DNA of 64,000 bases from Pseudalkalibacillus sp. SCS-8 (GCF_040126055.1 NZ_CP143541.1:2790001-2854000); one strand, 5' to 3'; counted from the first letter of the stretch, positions 17,514-26,080 are shown. Numbers and translations are program-made. The notes: generated by a model not told the origin, from the sequence alone.

Positions 17514-18913
17514 TCAAAGGATCCTCCTAGTGCAGAAAGCATCGGCTTCAACTTGATCTTTGTTTCCTCATATTCACTCTCGGGATCCGATTCTGCAACG
17601 ATACCACAGCCGGCAAACAGTGAAGCATGATTTTCATTTATGAGACCAGATCGAATCGCAACAGCGAATTCACCTTGATCATGGTGGTCAATCCATCCGA
17701 CAGGTGATGAATACCAGCCTCGGTCAAGCTTTTCGACATCCCTTATTATTTTCACAGATTCTTTCTGAGGGAAACCACCTAAAGCAGGAGTCGGGTGAAG
17801 CCGTTCTACCACATCAAGCAAGGAAACACGATTGGCTTGTTTGACAACGACCGGCGTGTAAAGGTGCTGGATATCCCGTCCTTTATATAAGGTCGGAGCA
17901 TCTGGAATCTGAACAGATCCAGCTACTTCTTCCAATGCTTCCCGAATCATTTCCACAACAAAAGCATGTTCTTCCCTGTTTTTTTGATCTGCTAGAAGCT
18001 GCTCTCCCAAGTGATCATCTTCCTCCAGGAATGTACCTCTCTTGATAGATCCCGCTAAACACGTCGATAGCACTTCTCCGTTACTTTTTTGAACAAGCCG
18101 TTCTGGTGAAGCACCTAAGAAACATTTATGTCCACGCTCTATCGCAAAAATGAAGCTATTCGGCTGTTCATGAATCAACCGTTGTAGCGTAGTCGTTACC
18201 GAAATCGTTTCATCTGTTTCTGCAATCACTTCACGTGCAAGAACGACCTTTTCAATCTTCCCCTCTTTAATCATTGATGTGGTATCCGCCACAGATTCTT
18301 TCCACTGTTCAGGATCGATTTCAGTCAATGTGTATGCTCGATCTTCAGTCGCCTCAATCGAAGTCTTTTTCAATAGTACCGTTTTTTCAGTCATGCTCTC
18401 TTCGAACAATTTGGCAACATCTGCATCTGGGTGTACGAACAGATTCGTCGTCAAGTAGGCTTTGTCCCCAAAGAATGAATAGAGGTGGATTGGCAAAACA
18501 AAGCTTGCATCTGAATAATTCGTCCATAAAGGGGTCTTGTCTTTCTTTGTATCAAATGAGAAACCACCGAGCACCATCGGTCCCGTACCATAAATGTAAG
18601 GTGTATGATAATCCTCCAACTGATGGGTTACGATCGATTGCCACTTCTCTTGTATGCCAGAAAAACGGTCATCGCCATCTATATCAAACCTTCGAGCTTC
18701 TCCCATTCCAACAAGCGTCAACTCATTCGATGCGTCTGACCAGAATGATCGTTGTCCTTCATATATACGTTGGCTGTTTGAAAATACAATGAGCGGATCA
18801 ACTGTATCGACTTGCACTCTGTGACTGACAAGTATCTCTTTTTGAAGTTTTTGTGCTTTTTGCTTTGCACTTTCTAATCGCTCAAGTAATTCATGTTGTG
18901 TTACAGCTGCCAA
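17510..18913 (-). CDS. menF: Isochorismate synthase
   Basis: Converts chorismate to isochorismate and starts the men operon. I place the start at a TTG at 18913 because GGAGGGG stands six bases upstream, whereas the ATG at 18931 has AGAGG touching it. The C-terminal chorismate-binding domain is complete: KVVLARE, FIFAIERG, FLGASPERLV, LAGSIKRG, HAFVVEMI, LHPTPALGGFPQ, GWYSSPVGW, and the ending ESEYEETKIKLKPML. Divergent from menA with 255 bp between. Confidence 0.92.
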   Translation of the reverse strand: MAAVTQHELLERLESAKQKAQKLQKEILVSHRVQVDTVDPLIVFSNSQRIYEGQRSFWSDASNELTLVGMGEARRFDIDGDDRFSGIQEKWQSIVTHQLEDYHTPYIYGTGPMVLGGFSFDTKKDKTPLWTNYSDASFVLPIHLYSFFGDKAYLTTNLFVHPDADVAKLFEESMTEKTVLLKKTSIEATEDRAYTLTEIDPEQWKESVADTTSMIKEGKIEKVVLAREVIAETDETISVTTTLQRLIHEQPNSFIFAIERGHKCFLGASPERLVQKSNGEVLSTCLAGSIKRGTFLEEDDHLGEQLLADQKNREEHAFVVEMIREALEEVAGSVQIPDAPTLYKGRDIQHLYTPVVVKQANRVSLLDVVERLHPTPALGGFPQKESVKIIRDVEKLDRGWYSSPVGWIDHHDQGEFAVAIRSGLINENHASLFAGCGIVAESDPESEYEETKIKLKPMLSALGGSFE

Positions 18914-19077
18914 AGCAATCCCCTCCAACATCCTCTGACGTCTAATCTCTATCTATATAAACTCTTTTTATTTCAATTAATTGATAACGGAAATAACCTC
19001 ATTATCGATACTATTATAAAGGAAAAAAGCTTGTTTTTCCATTGTACACCATTCACATGTATTCCCATCTATTGAAG

Positions 19078-19106
19078 TTGACACCAATACACCCATTGCA
19101 TACACT
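19078..19106 (+). promoter_or_regulatory. Sigma-A promoter of menA
   Basis: Perfect -35 TTGACA (19078-19083), 17-bp spacer, -10 TACACT (19101-19106), about 55 bp before the menA start. Confidence 0.7.
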
Positions 19107-19168
19107 TAGATTGGACTAAAATAAGTAGGAATGATGAGTGAATCAGCATTCTGACGTAAAGGTGAACA

Positions 19169-20122
19169 ATGATGGAACAACACTTCTCAGACAACACGAA
19201 ATCAGTGAATATCAACGGAAATCGGGAGTCCAAGCTCAAAATATGGTACAGACAGCTTCGGCCGCATACTTTGACAGCTTCCTTCATACCGGTATTCATT
19301 GGTACCGCACTTGCACTATTTTATACACCACTTGATTGGTTATTATTGCTCGCTATGTTACTTGCATCAATCCTGATACAGGCAGCAACAAACTTATTCA
19401 ATGAGTATTATGACTTCAAAAGAGGTCTTGATACCTCTGAATCCGTGGGGATCGGTGGAGGTATCGTCCGAGATGGGATTTCTCCCAAAACGGTATTGCG
19501 CGTCGGCTTGATTTTCTTTATGCTTGCCATTCTCCTTGGTGCCTATATTAGCGCCATGACGACCTGGTGGATTGCAGTCATCGGTTCTCTTTGCATGGCT
19601 GCCGGATACTTTTACACTGGCGGTCCGTATCCGATTGCCTATACACCTCTGGGAGAGGTTGTTGCAGGTTTCTTCATGGGGTTTGTCATCATCTTGATAT
19701 CTTTTTACATTCAAACCGACTTCATTACCGTAAATAGTATGCTCATCTCCATCCCGATTTCAATTCTCATCGGTGCGATCTTGATGGCGAATAACATCCG
19801 TGATCTAGAAGGGGATAAGGAAAAAGGCAGAAAAACGTTAGCCATCCTATTAGGACATAAGAATGCAGTACGTTTCTTAGGTGGCATGTTCGCCTTTTCC
19901 ATCGCATGGATTCTAACGATGATCGTCGTGGGTAAAGCCTCCTTTTGGCTTCTCCTCGTTCTATTAAGTGTCCCTAAGGCAGTGGAAGCCGTTAAACGTT
20001 TCCAAGGGGAACGTAAACCGACTTCAATGATGCCTGCTATGAAAGCGACAGCAGAGATGCACACTGTATTCGGCTTTGCGTTGACGGTTGGACTGCTGAT
20101 CAGTTATTTGATCCAATTTTAA
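19169..20122 (+). CDS. menA: 1,4-Dihydroxy-2-naphthoate polyprenyltransferase
   Basis: UbiA-family membrane enzyme that prenylates DHNA to demethylmenaquinone. 317 aa, about eight to nine helices. The first Asp-rich motif is NLFNEYYDFKRGLDT and the second is NNIRDLEGDKEKGRKT, both prenyl-diphosphate/Mg2+ sites. RPHTLTASFIPVF near residue 30 is typical of MenA. AAGGTGA precedes two adjacent ATG codons (19169, 19172). It is transcribed away from menF and is followed 16 bp later by the thioesterase gene. Confidence 0.96.
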   Translation: MMEQHFSDNTKSVNINGNRESKLKIWYRQLRPHTLTASFIPVFIGTALALFYTPLDWLLLLAMLLASILIQAATNLFNEYYDFKRGLDTSESVGIGGGIVRDGISPKTVLRVGLIFFMLAILLGAYISAMTTWWIAVIGSLCMAAGYFYTGGPYPIAYTPLGEVVAGFFMGFVIILISFYIQTDFITVNSMLISIPISILIGAILMANNIRDLEGDKEKGRKTLAILLGHKNAVRFLGGMFAFSIAWILTMIVVGKASFWLLLVLLSVPKAVEAVKRFQGERKPTSMMPAMKATAEMHTVFGFALTVGLLISYLIQF

Positions 20123-20138
20123 TGAAGGAGCTGTACGT

Positions 20139-20525
20139 ATGGACTTTTCCAATACACTCATCGACTCGTTAGGTATGGAAATTATTGAAGCAGGTGCTGA
20201 AAAAGTCATCATGACGATGCCGGTTGATGAAAGAACGAAACAACCATTCGGCTTTTTACATGGTGGTGCATCTGTCGCACTGGCAGAATCAGCGGCCAGC
20301 ATCGGTAGCGCACTTAATGTGGACTTGAAGAAGCAAACGGTGTTTGGTATTGAAATCAACGCCAACCATTTGAAAAGCAAACGAGATGGAATTGTGACAG
20401 CCACTGCCCAGCCCGTTCATAAAGGAAGAACCACGATGGTTTGGGAAATCAAAATAACCGATGAAGAGGATGCGATGATTTGTATCTCTCGCTGTACAAC
20501 AGGCATTATCGATAAAAAAGCCTAA
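20139..20525 (+). CDS. Hotdog thioesterase, probable DHNA-CoA thioesterase
   Basis: 128 aa PaaI/YuxO-type hotdog protein. The active-site helix reads FGFLHGGASVALAESAAS, with the catalytic Glu. Its position in an operon with menA suggests that it hydrolyses DHNA-CoA, the only step between MenB and MenA, so the window would hold the whole route from chorismate to demethylmenaquinone. The family assignment is secure; the substrate is inferred from the neighbour. AAGGAG lies upstream of the ATG and a terminator follows at once. Confidence 0.85.
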   Translation: MDFSNTLIDSLGMEIIEAGAEKVIMTMPVDERTKQPFGFLHGGASVALAESAASIGSALNVDLKKQTVFGIEINANHLKSKRDGIVTATAQPVHKGRTTMVWEIKITDEEDAMICISRCTTGIIDKKA

Positions 20526-20530
20526 CTAAG

Positions 20531-20562
20531 AAAAAGAGGGTGACAAAGTCACCCTCTTTTTT
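20531..20562. terminator. Bidirectional terminator
   Basis: AAAAAGAGGGTGAC / GTCACCCTCTTTTTT, perfect stem with a 3-base loop, between convergent genes. Confidence 0.92.
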
Positions 20563-21914
20563 CAATTGATTGAAAACACTTCTTTACTTAACAGTTCTTC
20601 AGGCTTCTTTCCAATTTCATCTTGATGGAAGTAATCACGGATTACCCCGTCCCTTAAATAATTTGTAATGGAAACCATGATCATTCCCTGGTCTAAAGCT
20701 AAATAAGCTTGCGTTACTTCCCCCGTCTCAACATGAATGGAATCAAAAAAACCATATTCACCATACGCATTCATTTCCTTCAAGAGTTCAAGATTGTCCA
20801 TTACCTCTTCAGGAGCGTATTCCAGTGCCAAAAAGGAAGCATGTGGGGTAACAACATCGTTTCTTTCATACCCCTTCATACCGAGTGGAGTCGCAGCAAA
20901 TTCGGAATATCCATCAGGTGTTGCTGCAGGAGACATTCCCCACACCTTATAACCCTGTTCTTCTGCAAACGTAATTTGCAGATCCACGTGACGCTGGTTA
21001 TTTAAGCCGAGTGCATCCTTCCCTAGTTCCTTCTCTTTCAAAACAAGTGATGGCATTAATGCTTCAAACATGCTCCCACCCCAGCTAGGCACATACTTTT
21101 TCCCTTCGTATGTATAGTGGCCTTCAAAAACTTCTACACCATCATAGGTCTTTGTATGACCTTCGGGTGTCTGAGTTTGCCAATCATATTCTGGTGGCAA
21201 TACACGGTCCATTTCCCACCAGTGGGTATTTGGTGCCTCACCTTTTCCGATCGCAATATAACTCGCTACTCGAGGCTCTGTGTAAAAGGCGCCATAATGG
21301 TGGGCTGTTGTTTCTCCAGCTTGAACATCGTATCCTCCCCACATTTGTCCGACCTCGGGATCGTATAGATGCGAATAATCCATTGATTTTACAAGTTCGT
21401 TGGTCCGTTTATGAAGGTCCGGATAGGCTTGACCGACTGTCATCAATCCTGCTGACAACCACCCGTTATCAACCGTAGAGATGAATTGCCCCCAATCCGT
21501 TTTCAATGACCCATCTTCCGTGTAATACCAATTGTAAAACAGGCCGTTCCATTTCTTTAATGAATCAAGCGTATCCAGTGTCTTTGTAATTGCTTCAATC
21601 GCTTCTTGTTCTGAAATCATGTCCAATTCGTCGGCTGAGATCGTACTCATCAAATACATCCCAATATTAGTCGGAGATGTATAGGTTTTAGGGTCTATTC
21701 CCTCTTGGGTACGGACCGCATCAAAAGGGAGCCCCGTTTTTTCATCTGTAAAATCCTCGAAATAGCGATACGTCTTTTTGGCGATTTCTCTTAGTTCATG
21801 AGCTTCTGGCGGTTCTTGTTTATCATTTGATATACTCTCTTTATTACCTTTAAATACGTAAAACCACGTAAAAAGAACAACAACAATCAGCACAATGGAA
21901 AAAAGTTTTTTCAT
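20562..21914 (-). CDS. Exported glycoamylase-like protein (PF10091 type)
   Basis: 450 aa. An N-terminal signal or anchor helix (KLFSIVLIVVVLFTWFYV) is followed by an alpha/alpha-barrel domain of the Glycoamylase family, which includes GH144-type beta-1,2-glucanases. Recognisable segments: YRYFEDFTDEKTGLPFD, TSPTNIGMYLMS, WNGLFYNWYYTEDG, STVDNGWLSAGLM, WGGSMFEALMPSLV, WGMSPAATPDGYSEFAATPLG, TPHASFLALEYAPEE and AYLALDQGMIMVSITNYL. It probably cleaves an extracellular oligo- or polysaccharide. AAAGGAG precedes the ATG. The promoter is flanked by LacI-type operator sequences, which suits sugar control; no LacI gene is in the window. Confidence 0.85.
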   Translation of the reverse strand: MKKLFSIVLIVVVLFTWFYVFKGNKESISNDKQEPPEAHELREIAKKTYRYFEDFTDEKTGLPFDAVRTQEGIDPKTYTSPTNIGMYLMSTISADELDMISEQEAIEAITKTLDTLDSLKKWNGLFYNWYYTEDGSLKTDWGQFISTVDNGWLSAGLMTVGQAYPDLHKRTNELVKSMDYSHLYDPEVGQMWGGYDVQAGETTAHHYGAFYTEPRVASYIAIGKGEAPNTHWWEMDRVLPPEYDWQTQTPEGHTKTYDGVEVFEGHYTYEGKKYVPSWGGSMFEALMPSLVLKEKELGKDALGLNNQRHVDLQITFAEEQGYKVWGMSPAATPDGYSEFAATPLGMKGYERNDVVTPHASFLALEYAPEEVMDNLELLKEMNAYGEYGFFDSIHVETGEVTQAYLALDQGMIMVSITNYLRDGVIRDYFHQDEIGKKPEELLSKEVFSIN

Positions 21915-21940
21915 ATTCCTCTCCTTTACACGTAAGTAGG

Positions 21941-22042
21941 TGAAACGTTTCGAATGATATCGTTATGGTAATTTTCTAACAATTGGAATACAAAGTAAAG
22001 TACTTTCTAGTGAAATCATGTTTGTGGTGAAACGATTCAATA
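21941..22042 (-). promoter_or_regulatory. Promoter with two LacI-type operators
   Basis: On the minus strand -35 TTGTTA (21982-21977), 17 bp, -10 TATCAT (21959-21954). A palindrome centred on the likely +1 contains GAAACGTTTC (21942-21951). A second related site, TGAAACGATTCA, lies at 22028-22039, 87 bp upstream start to start. Confidence 0.72.
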
Positions 22043-22050
22043 ATCACTAT

Positions 22051-22081
22051 AAAAAAGGATGATCCATCTAGGATCATCCTC
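22051..22081 (-). terminator. Rho-independent terminator
   Basis: GGATGATCC / GGATCATCC stem with a 5-base loop, followed by TTTTTT on the minus strand, after the ABC permease gene. Confidence 0.9.
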
Positions 22082-22097
22082 TAGTTCTTTGATTTTT

Positions 22098-23444
22098 TTA
22101 TACTTCTCTTCTCATTGCCTTCAAAACGTCCACTTTGGTCGCACGACGCGCAGGACGCAGCCCTGAAATGATGGTAACAATCATACAGATTGTAATACAT
22201 ATGATTGTCAAAGCTAATGGGATGCTCGAAAACATGAACCCATCTGGAGGTTGCTCTCCAAATGCACTCCCTAAGATCATCGGCAGGAAGAGGTTTACAA
22301 GATAACTGATTCCATACGCGACGGCCGTTCCAAAAAGGGCGCCCAACAAGCCGATATAACTACTTTCAATAAGGAAAATACGTTTTATCGTACTTGGGTT
22401 TGCCCCGATCGCCTTCATGATTCCAATATCCGGTGCTCTTTCGGTCACTGCCATCGTCATTGTATTATAAATTCCGATCGATGCGATGATTATGGCAATC
22501 GTCCCTATGAAGATCAATCCACTTTTAGCGATCAAGAAAATCAAGTTTATTTGTTCCATTTCATTGACGACGGAGTAAGTATAATACTTTTTATCTTTTA
22601 AAGTATCTGAAATACCCTTTACGTCTTCAGCATGCTTTGCGAAGATATTTACTTCATCATACGTCTTTTTAGTTGAATTTTGTCCATCATTGTTTTCTCC
22701 TTCAGGTGTATCTGGTGCAACCGTCATACCATTCTGCGTGCCAGTAAAGGCTTCAATTTTACTCATAACACCTTCAGAAATATATACGTTCCGTTCAACC
22801 ATCCAATCTCGGCTCGGTTTTTTCCCAATACCAACGATTTTAAGTGTAAATTGTTTTGATTCTTCTTTTTCCCCGTCCATCTTTTTAACTTCCATTTGAA
22901 GGGTTTTATTTAATATTGCTCCCTCGTATTCATATCCCTCCTTTACGGTACCTTCCTCCCCATAAGGCGGATCCCCTTCGCCGTCCCACTCAGCTAAAGT
23001 TCTTCCAAAATCATAACCGACGACGATTTCATCCTCAGCTTCAGGTAGGCGTCCTTCTGAAAGTTCAAAGCCTGCTTTGACTTCTGAAGGATAATTAACG
23101 ACCAATGTACCTGCATGACTTCGATAATCGTCAAGAAAATATGTAGCGCCTTGGCGTAAATAATTCCTTCGAGTGACAGCATCTACATTTTCAAGAGACT
23201 CGAAGTATTCGATATCATCGTCTGTAATTCTTCCGCCCTCTTCTTTTCCATGTACATTGATTTCCGTCATCAAACGCCCTTGCGTCACATCGTCTACAAC
23301 AGACTCCTGTATTCCGAAGGCTACCGAAGCCAACACAATCAAGAATGCACAGCCCATAGCAGTTGCTAGTATGGTCATGAAAATCCTGCTCTTGTTCTTC
23401 TTCATATTTGCACGGACGAACTTGAATTGATCTCTGAACTTCAT
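22098..23444 (-). CDS. ABC transporter permease, MacB/FtsX family
   Basis: 448 aa. Topology is one helix (about 18-40), a large extracytoplasmic MacB-PCD-like domain (about 45-300), then three helices in the C-terminal FtsX domain (about 305-435). The sequence IGIYNTMTMAVTERAPDIGIMKAIGA and the ending ARRATKVDVLKAMRREV are typical. It is coupled to the ATPase gene by an ATGA overlap. Such pairs export or release peptides, lipoproteins or antibiotics rather than import. The extracytoplasmic part is rich in acidic residues. Confidence 0.9.
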   Translation of the reverse strand: MKFRDQFKFVRANMKKNKSRIFMTILATAMGCAFLIVLASVAFGIQESVVDDVTQGRLMTEINVHGKEEGGRITDDDIEYFESLENVDAVTRRNYLRQGATYFLDDYRSHAGTLVVNYPSEVKAGFELSEGRLPEAEDEIVVGYDFGRTLAEWDGEGDPPYGEEGTVKEGYEYEGAILNKTLQMEVKKMDGEKEESKQFTLKIVGIGKKPSRDWMVERNVYISEGVMSKIEAFTGTQNGMTVAPDTPEGENNDGQNSTKKTYDEVNIFAKHAEDVKGISDTLKDKKYYTYSVVNEMEQINLIFLIAKSGLIFIGTIAIIIASIGIYNTMTMAVTERAPDIGIMKAIGANPSTIKRIFLIESSYIGLLGALFGTAVAYGISYLVNLFLPMILGSAFGEQPPDGFMFSSIPLALTIICITICMIVTIISGLRPARRATKVDVLKAMRREV

Positions 23445-24133
23445 GATGCATAAGCCTCCTCTTTCAATGTTCCATCCGCAATTTCAATGGTACGATTCCC
23501 AATCCGAGCTACTGTTTCATCGTGTGTAATGATCAGGAATGTAATCCCCAGCTCTTTGTTCAGTTGTTTGATGAAGGATAACAGGTCTCCCTCTGTATCA
23601 CTGTCAAGGCTCCCTGTCGGTTCGTCTGCAAGAATGAGGGGAGGATTCAGGATCAGTGCTCTTGCAATGCTGACACGCTGCTGTTGACCACCTGAGAGTT
23701 CACTCGGATAATGTTCCATGAATTTTTCAAGTCCGACTTTCTTGAACATTTTTTCGGTTTGGCTTCTTCTTTCCTTCTCATTGACACCTTTTAATGTGAG
23801 TGCCAGCTCTACATTTTCAAAAGCTGTCATACTCGGAATCAACTGAAAGCTTTGGAAGATGAACCCGAGGTTATTCAACCTGAAATCTGCCCATTTACTT
23901 TCGTTGAAATCGGTCACTTTCTCCCCGTTTATGAATATTTCGCCTTCAGATGGCTCCATATATCCACTGATTAAATTCAGTAGTGTTGATTTTCCTGACC
24001 CACTCCTACCTACGATCGATACGATTTCGCCTTTATCCACTTTGAAATTTATATTGTTCAACACAGGAACAATCGTTTCACGTCCCTTTTTTCCGATTTT
24101 GAATTGATGACTTAGATTTTTGACTTCAATCAC
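23441..24133 (-). CDS. ABC transporter ATP-binding protein, MacB/LolD type
   Basis: 230 aa, partner of the permease. Walker A GRSGSGKST, Q-loop FIFQSFQLIP, signature LSGGQQQRVSIARAL, Walker B LILADEPTGSLDS and H-loop ITHDE are complete. The start is a GTG with GGAGGG at six bases. First gene of a two-gene operon; no accessory membrane-fusion gene or two-component system adjoins it. Confidence 0.93.
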   Translation of the reverse strand: MIEVKNLSHQFKIGKKGRETIVPVLNNINFKVDKGEIVSIVGRSGSGKSTLLNLISGYMEPSEGEIFINGEKVTDFNESKWADFRLNNLGFIFQSFQLIPSMTAFENVELALTLKGVNEKERRSQTEKMFKKVGLEKFMEHYPSELSGGQQQRVSIARALILNPPLILADEPTGSLDSDTEGDLLSFIKQLNKELGITFLIITHDETVARIGNRTIEIADGTLKEEAYAS

Positions 24134-24224
24134 TTTGAACCCTCCTCATTGTTTCCTACACCACTTAAGACGAACGATTTTGAGGAAAGTTCATGTATTT
24201 ATTTAAAAATTTTTCTTTCCTAAT

Positions 24225-24256
24225 CAAAAACCCCCTCAATCTATAATTGAGGGGGT
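24225..24256 (-). terminator. Rho-independent terminator of the subtilase gene
   Basis: ACCCCCTCAAT / ATTGAGGGGGT stem with a six-base loop followed by TTTTTGATT on the minus strand. Confidence 0.92.
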
Positions 24257-24269
24257 GTACGTTATTTGC

Positions 24270-25520
24270 TTATTTTACAGTTGGGAAACCAAAGCCTGAA
24301 GCATAGTCATCTCCAGCAGCTGCTCCGGATCCTCCAAGAATGTCATTCGCTTTTGCACGATTTTGCAGTTCTGTACGAAGAGCTGCATTTGACATTGTAG
24401 GATTTGCCGCCCAAATTTTAGCCGCTAAACCTGACACATGCGGTGTTGCCATAGAAGTTCCGCTGATTGTATTGTATCCGCCATCCTTCCATGTGGACTC
24501 GATCGCCCGACCTGGTGCAGACACTTCAACGTCTCTCTCTTGGATGGTGAAGTCGCCATCTGTGCTTGGATTTCCTCTAGAAGAGAAGTCCGCCACACGA
24601 TACGTACCATTTTCTTGGACATTTTCAAGTGCAGCAACAGCTACTGCATCAACTAATGCACCAGGGTAGCCAATCGTATCAGCACTAGGTCCATCATTTC
24701 CGGCAGCCGCAATAACTAACGCGCCATTGTTCATCGCATATGTGACAGCATCAGAAATCAACGTGTTTTTCGAGCTTGATCCTAGTGACATGGAAATGAC
24801 AACATTCACTCCTAGAGCATTCCCTTGATCTGCCGCATGTTCGATAGCTGCAGCAATATCATCTGAGTAACCGAATCCGCTGTTACCCAGTACTTTGTAT
24901 GCCCAAAGCTTCGCTTCAGGTGCAACACCGTATACGCCCTGTCCATCAGCGCCACCATCTGCAAGGACTGTACCTGCAACATGTGTCCCATGTCCATTCT
25001 TATCCGTACATTGACCGTCTAAGATCGGTGCACGATTTTGACTGAAATCTTTACATTGTTCTACATTGGATACCAAGTCGACATGCTCGATGTAAGTACC
25101 TGTATCCAATACAGCAACACGTACACCATTACCACCGCTTGTTGCTGTCAAGTTCGCGTCATTATACATCGCTTCCATCCCCCAAGGTGTTTGATCGGAT
25201 GGAGTAGCTGTTCGAGTCGCCGTTTGAGAAACTTTATTTATCGAAACCTTTTCAACCAAGGATACATTCAAATTTTTATTCTTCTTCAATGCCTCATATT
25301 GTATTGCAGTTACATTTGTTGTAAATCCTTTTTCGTTGAAGTCCCAACGCTTTCCGTAGTTTGCTTTCGCATTTTTCAATACTTGATTGTTTGAAGAAGA
25401 AATCAAAACACGTAGCTTTTCATTTGCTTGTTCTTGTACGTTCCCTGCTGCAAATACACCCGATGCGAAAATTGAAACCATCATGATTGCTGTTAACGCA
25501 ATAGACAAAAGTCGTTTCAT
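24270..25520 (-). CDS. Secreted subtilisin-like serine protease (S8)
   Basis: 416 aa. Signal peptide (1 to about 25, ending VFAA), an I9-like propeptide (about 26-110), then the catalytic domain. Triad: Asp139 in VAVLDTG, His177 in NGHGTHVAG, Ser356 in SGTSMATPHVSG; oxyanion Asn275 in AAAGNDG. Cys156 and Cys171 bracket an insertion before the His, as in the psychrophilic subtilisin S41/sphericase group, and may form a disulfide. There is no C-terminal anchor, so it is released to the medium. SD AGGGGAGAG. It has a ~180-nt leader and a promoter shared in design with two small-RNA genes far downstream in coordinates. Confidence 0.95.
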   Translation of the reverse strand: MKRLLSIALTAIMMVSIFASGVFAAGNVQEQANEKLRVLISSSNNQVLKNAKANYGKRWDFNEKGFTTNVTAIQYEALKKNKNLNVSLVEKVSINKVSQTATRTATPSDQTPWGMEAMYNDANLTATSGGNGVRVAVLDTGTYIEHVDLVSNVEQCKDFSQNRAPILDGQCTDKNGHGTHVAGTVLADGGADGQGVYGVAPEAKLWAYKVLGNSGFGYSDDIAAAIEHAADQGNALGVNVVISMSLGSSSKNTLISDAVTYAMNNGALVIAAAGNDGPSADTIGYPGALVDAVAVAALENVQENGTYRVADFSSRGNPSTDGDFTIQERDVEVSAPGRAIESTWKDGGYNTISGTSMATPHVSGLAAKIWAANPTMSNAALRTELQNRAKANDILGGSGAAAGDDYASGFGFPTVK

Positions 25521-25662
25521 CTTTTCTACTCTCCCCTGAATTTGAATTCATCAATCTAACTATTGATGTTTATGAAGGATTCTTGATGTATGTAAGGTCG
25601 TGCAGCTCGCCTATAACTTTACACTTAAAGTTTTAAGTTAAAATCATAGACTACGGATTATG

Positions 25663-25671
25663 TCACCTCCT
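25663..25671 (-). promoter_or_regulatory. Orphan Shine-Dalgarno in the subtilase leader (STAB-SD-like)
   Basis: On the minus strand AGGAGGTGA, a near-perfect anti-16S match, lies about 27 nt after the predicted start of transcription and about 140 nt before the protease ATG. No ATG, GTG or TTG follows at usable distance. Position and lack of a start codon resemble the STAB-SD element that stabilises cry3A mRNA in B. thuringiensis. Confidence 0.55.
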
Positions 25672-25704
25672 ATCAGGTTATGTTTTCTGAATATTGCATC
25701 TTTT

Positions 25705-25794
25705 ATCATATCATAGGGCTTTATCGCTTTGTATTGGGAAAACGAGACCAAAATACATCTATTTAATGGCTCCTTTTTGGGTCCATTTTCCCAA
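25705..25794 (-). promoter_or_regulatory. Subtilase promoter with 52-bp-spaced inverted half-sites
   Basis: Minus strand: TTGGGAAAA (25794-25786), 43 bp, TTTTCCCAA (25742-25734), then immediately -35 TACAAA (25733-25728), 17 bp, -10 TATGAT (25710-25705). The same arrangement and spacing occur at two other sites in the window (31962-32051 and 32226-32315). Confidence 0.75.
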
Positions 25795-25889
25795 CATAGA
25801 AATGTTTTGCAACAATAATAACACTCCATGTATAAAACAAACGTAAGTATGAAAACTATGGAAAGCGAAGAATGGAAGGAGAATCACAA

Positions 25890-26069
25890 ATGAATGCAGG
25901 CAGAGCGAAGCAGATATACGAATCGCCAAATGAAATTACAGTCCATTATAGAGGGAATCCCATTTGGATCCAGCAAGTTGATGAAGCAGGAAATTCTGCT
26001 AGAATCTATCCTCTCAATGAACCTGAGAACGAAATAACTGTAAATGTAACGTTATTGGAAGAAATGTAA
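25890..26069 (+). CDS. sspH: Small acid-soluble spore protein H
   Basis: 59 aa, exactly the family length. RAKQIYESPNEITVHYRGNPIWIQQVDE and ARIYPLNEPENE follow the SspH pattern. The ATG at 25890 is preceded by AAGGAG at eight bases; an in-frame ATG at 25872 is upstream of that site. SspH is a minor spore-core protein made in the forespore. I could not assign a sigma-G promoter with confidence. A terminator separates it from liaR. Confidence 0.92.
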   Translation: MNAGRAKQIYESPNEITVHYRGNPIWIQQVDEAGNSARIYPLNEPENEITVNVTLLEEM

Positions 26070-26080
26070 TCACCACAAAG

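Noticed and set aside
21941-21955. Catabolite-responsive element (cre)
   Set aside because: The palindrome lacks the base required between AA and CG in the cre consensus; it fits a generic LacI-family operator better.
25644-25829. 61-codon minus-strand ORF upstream of the subtilase gene
   Set aside because: It runs through the promoter and operator, has no ribosome-binding site at its start and shows no protein-like composition.
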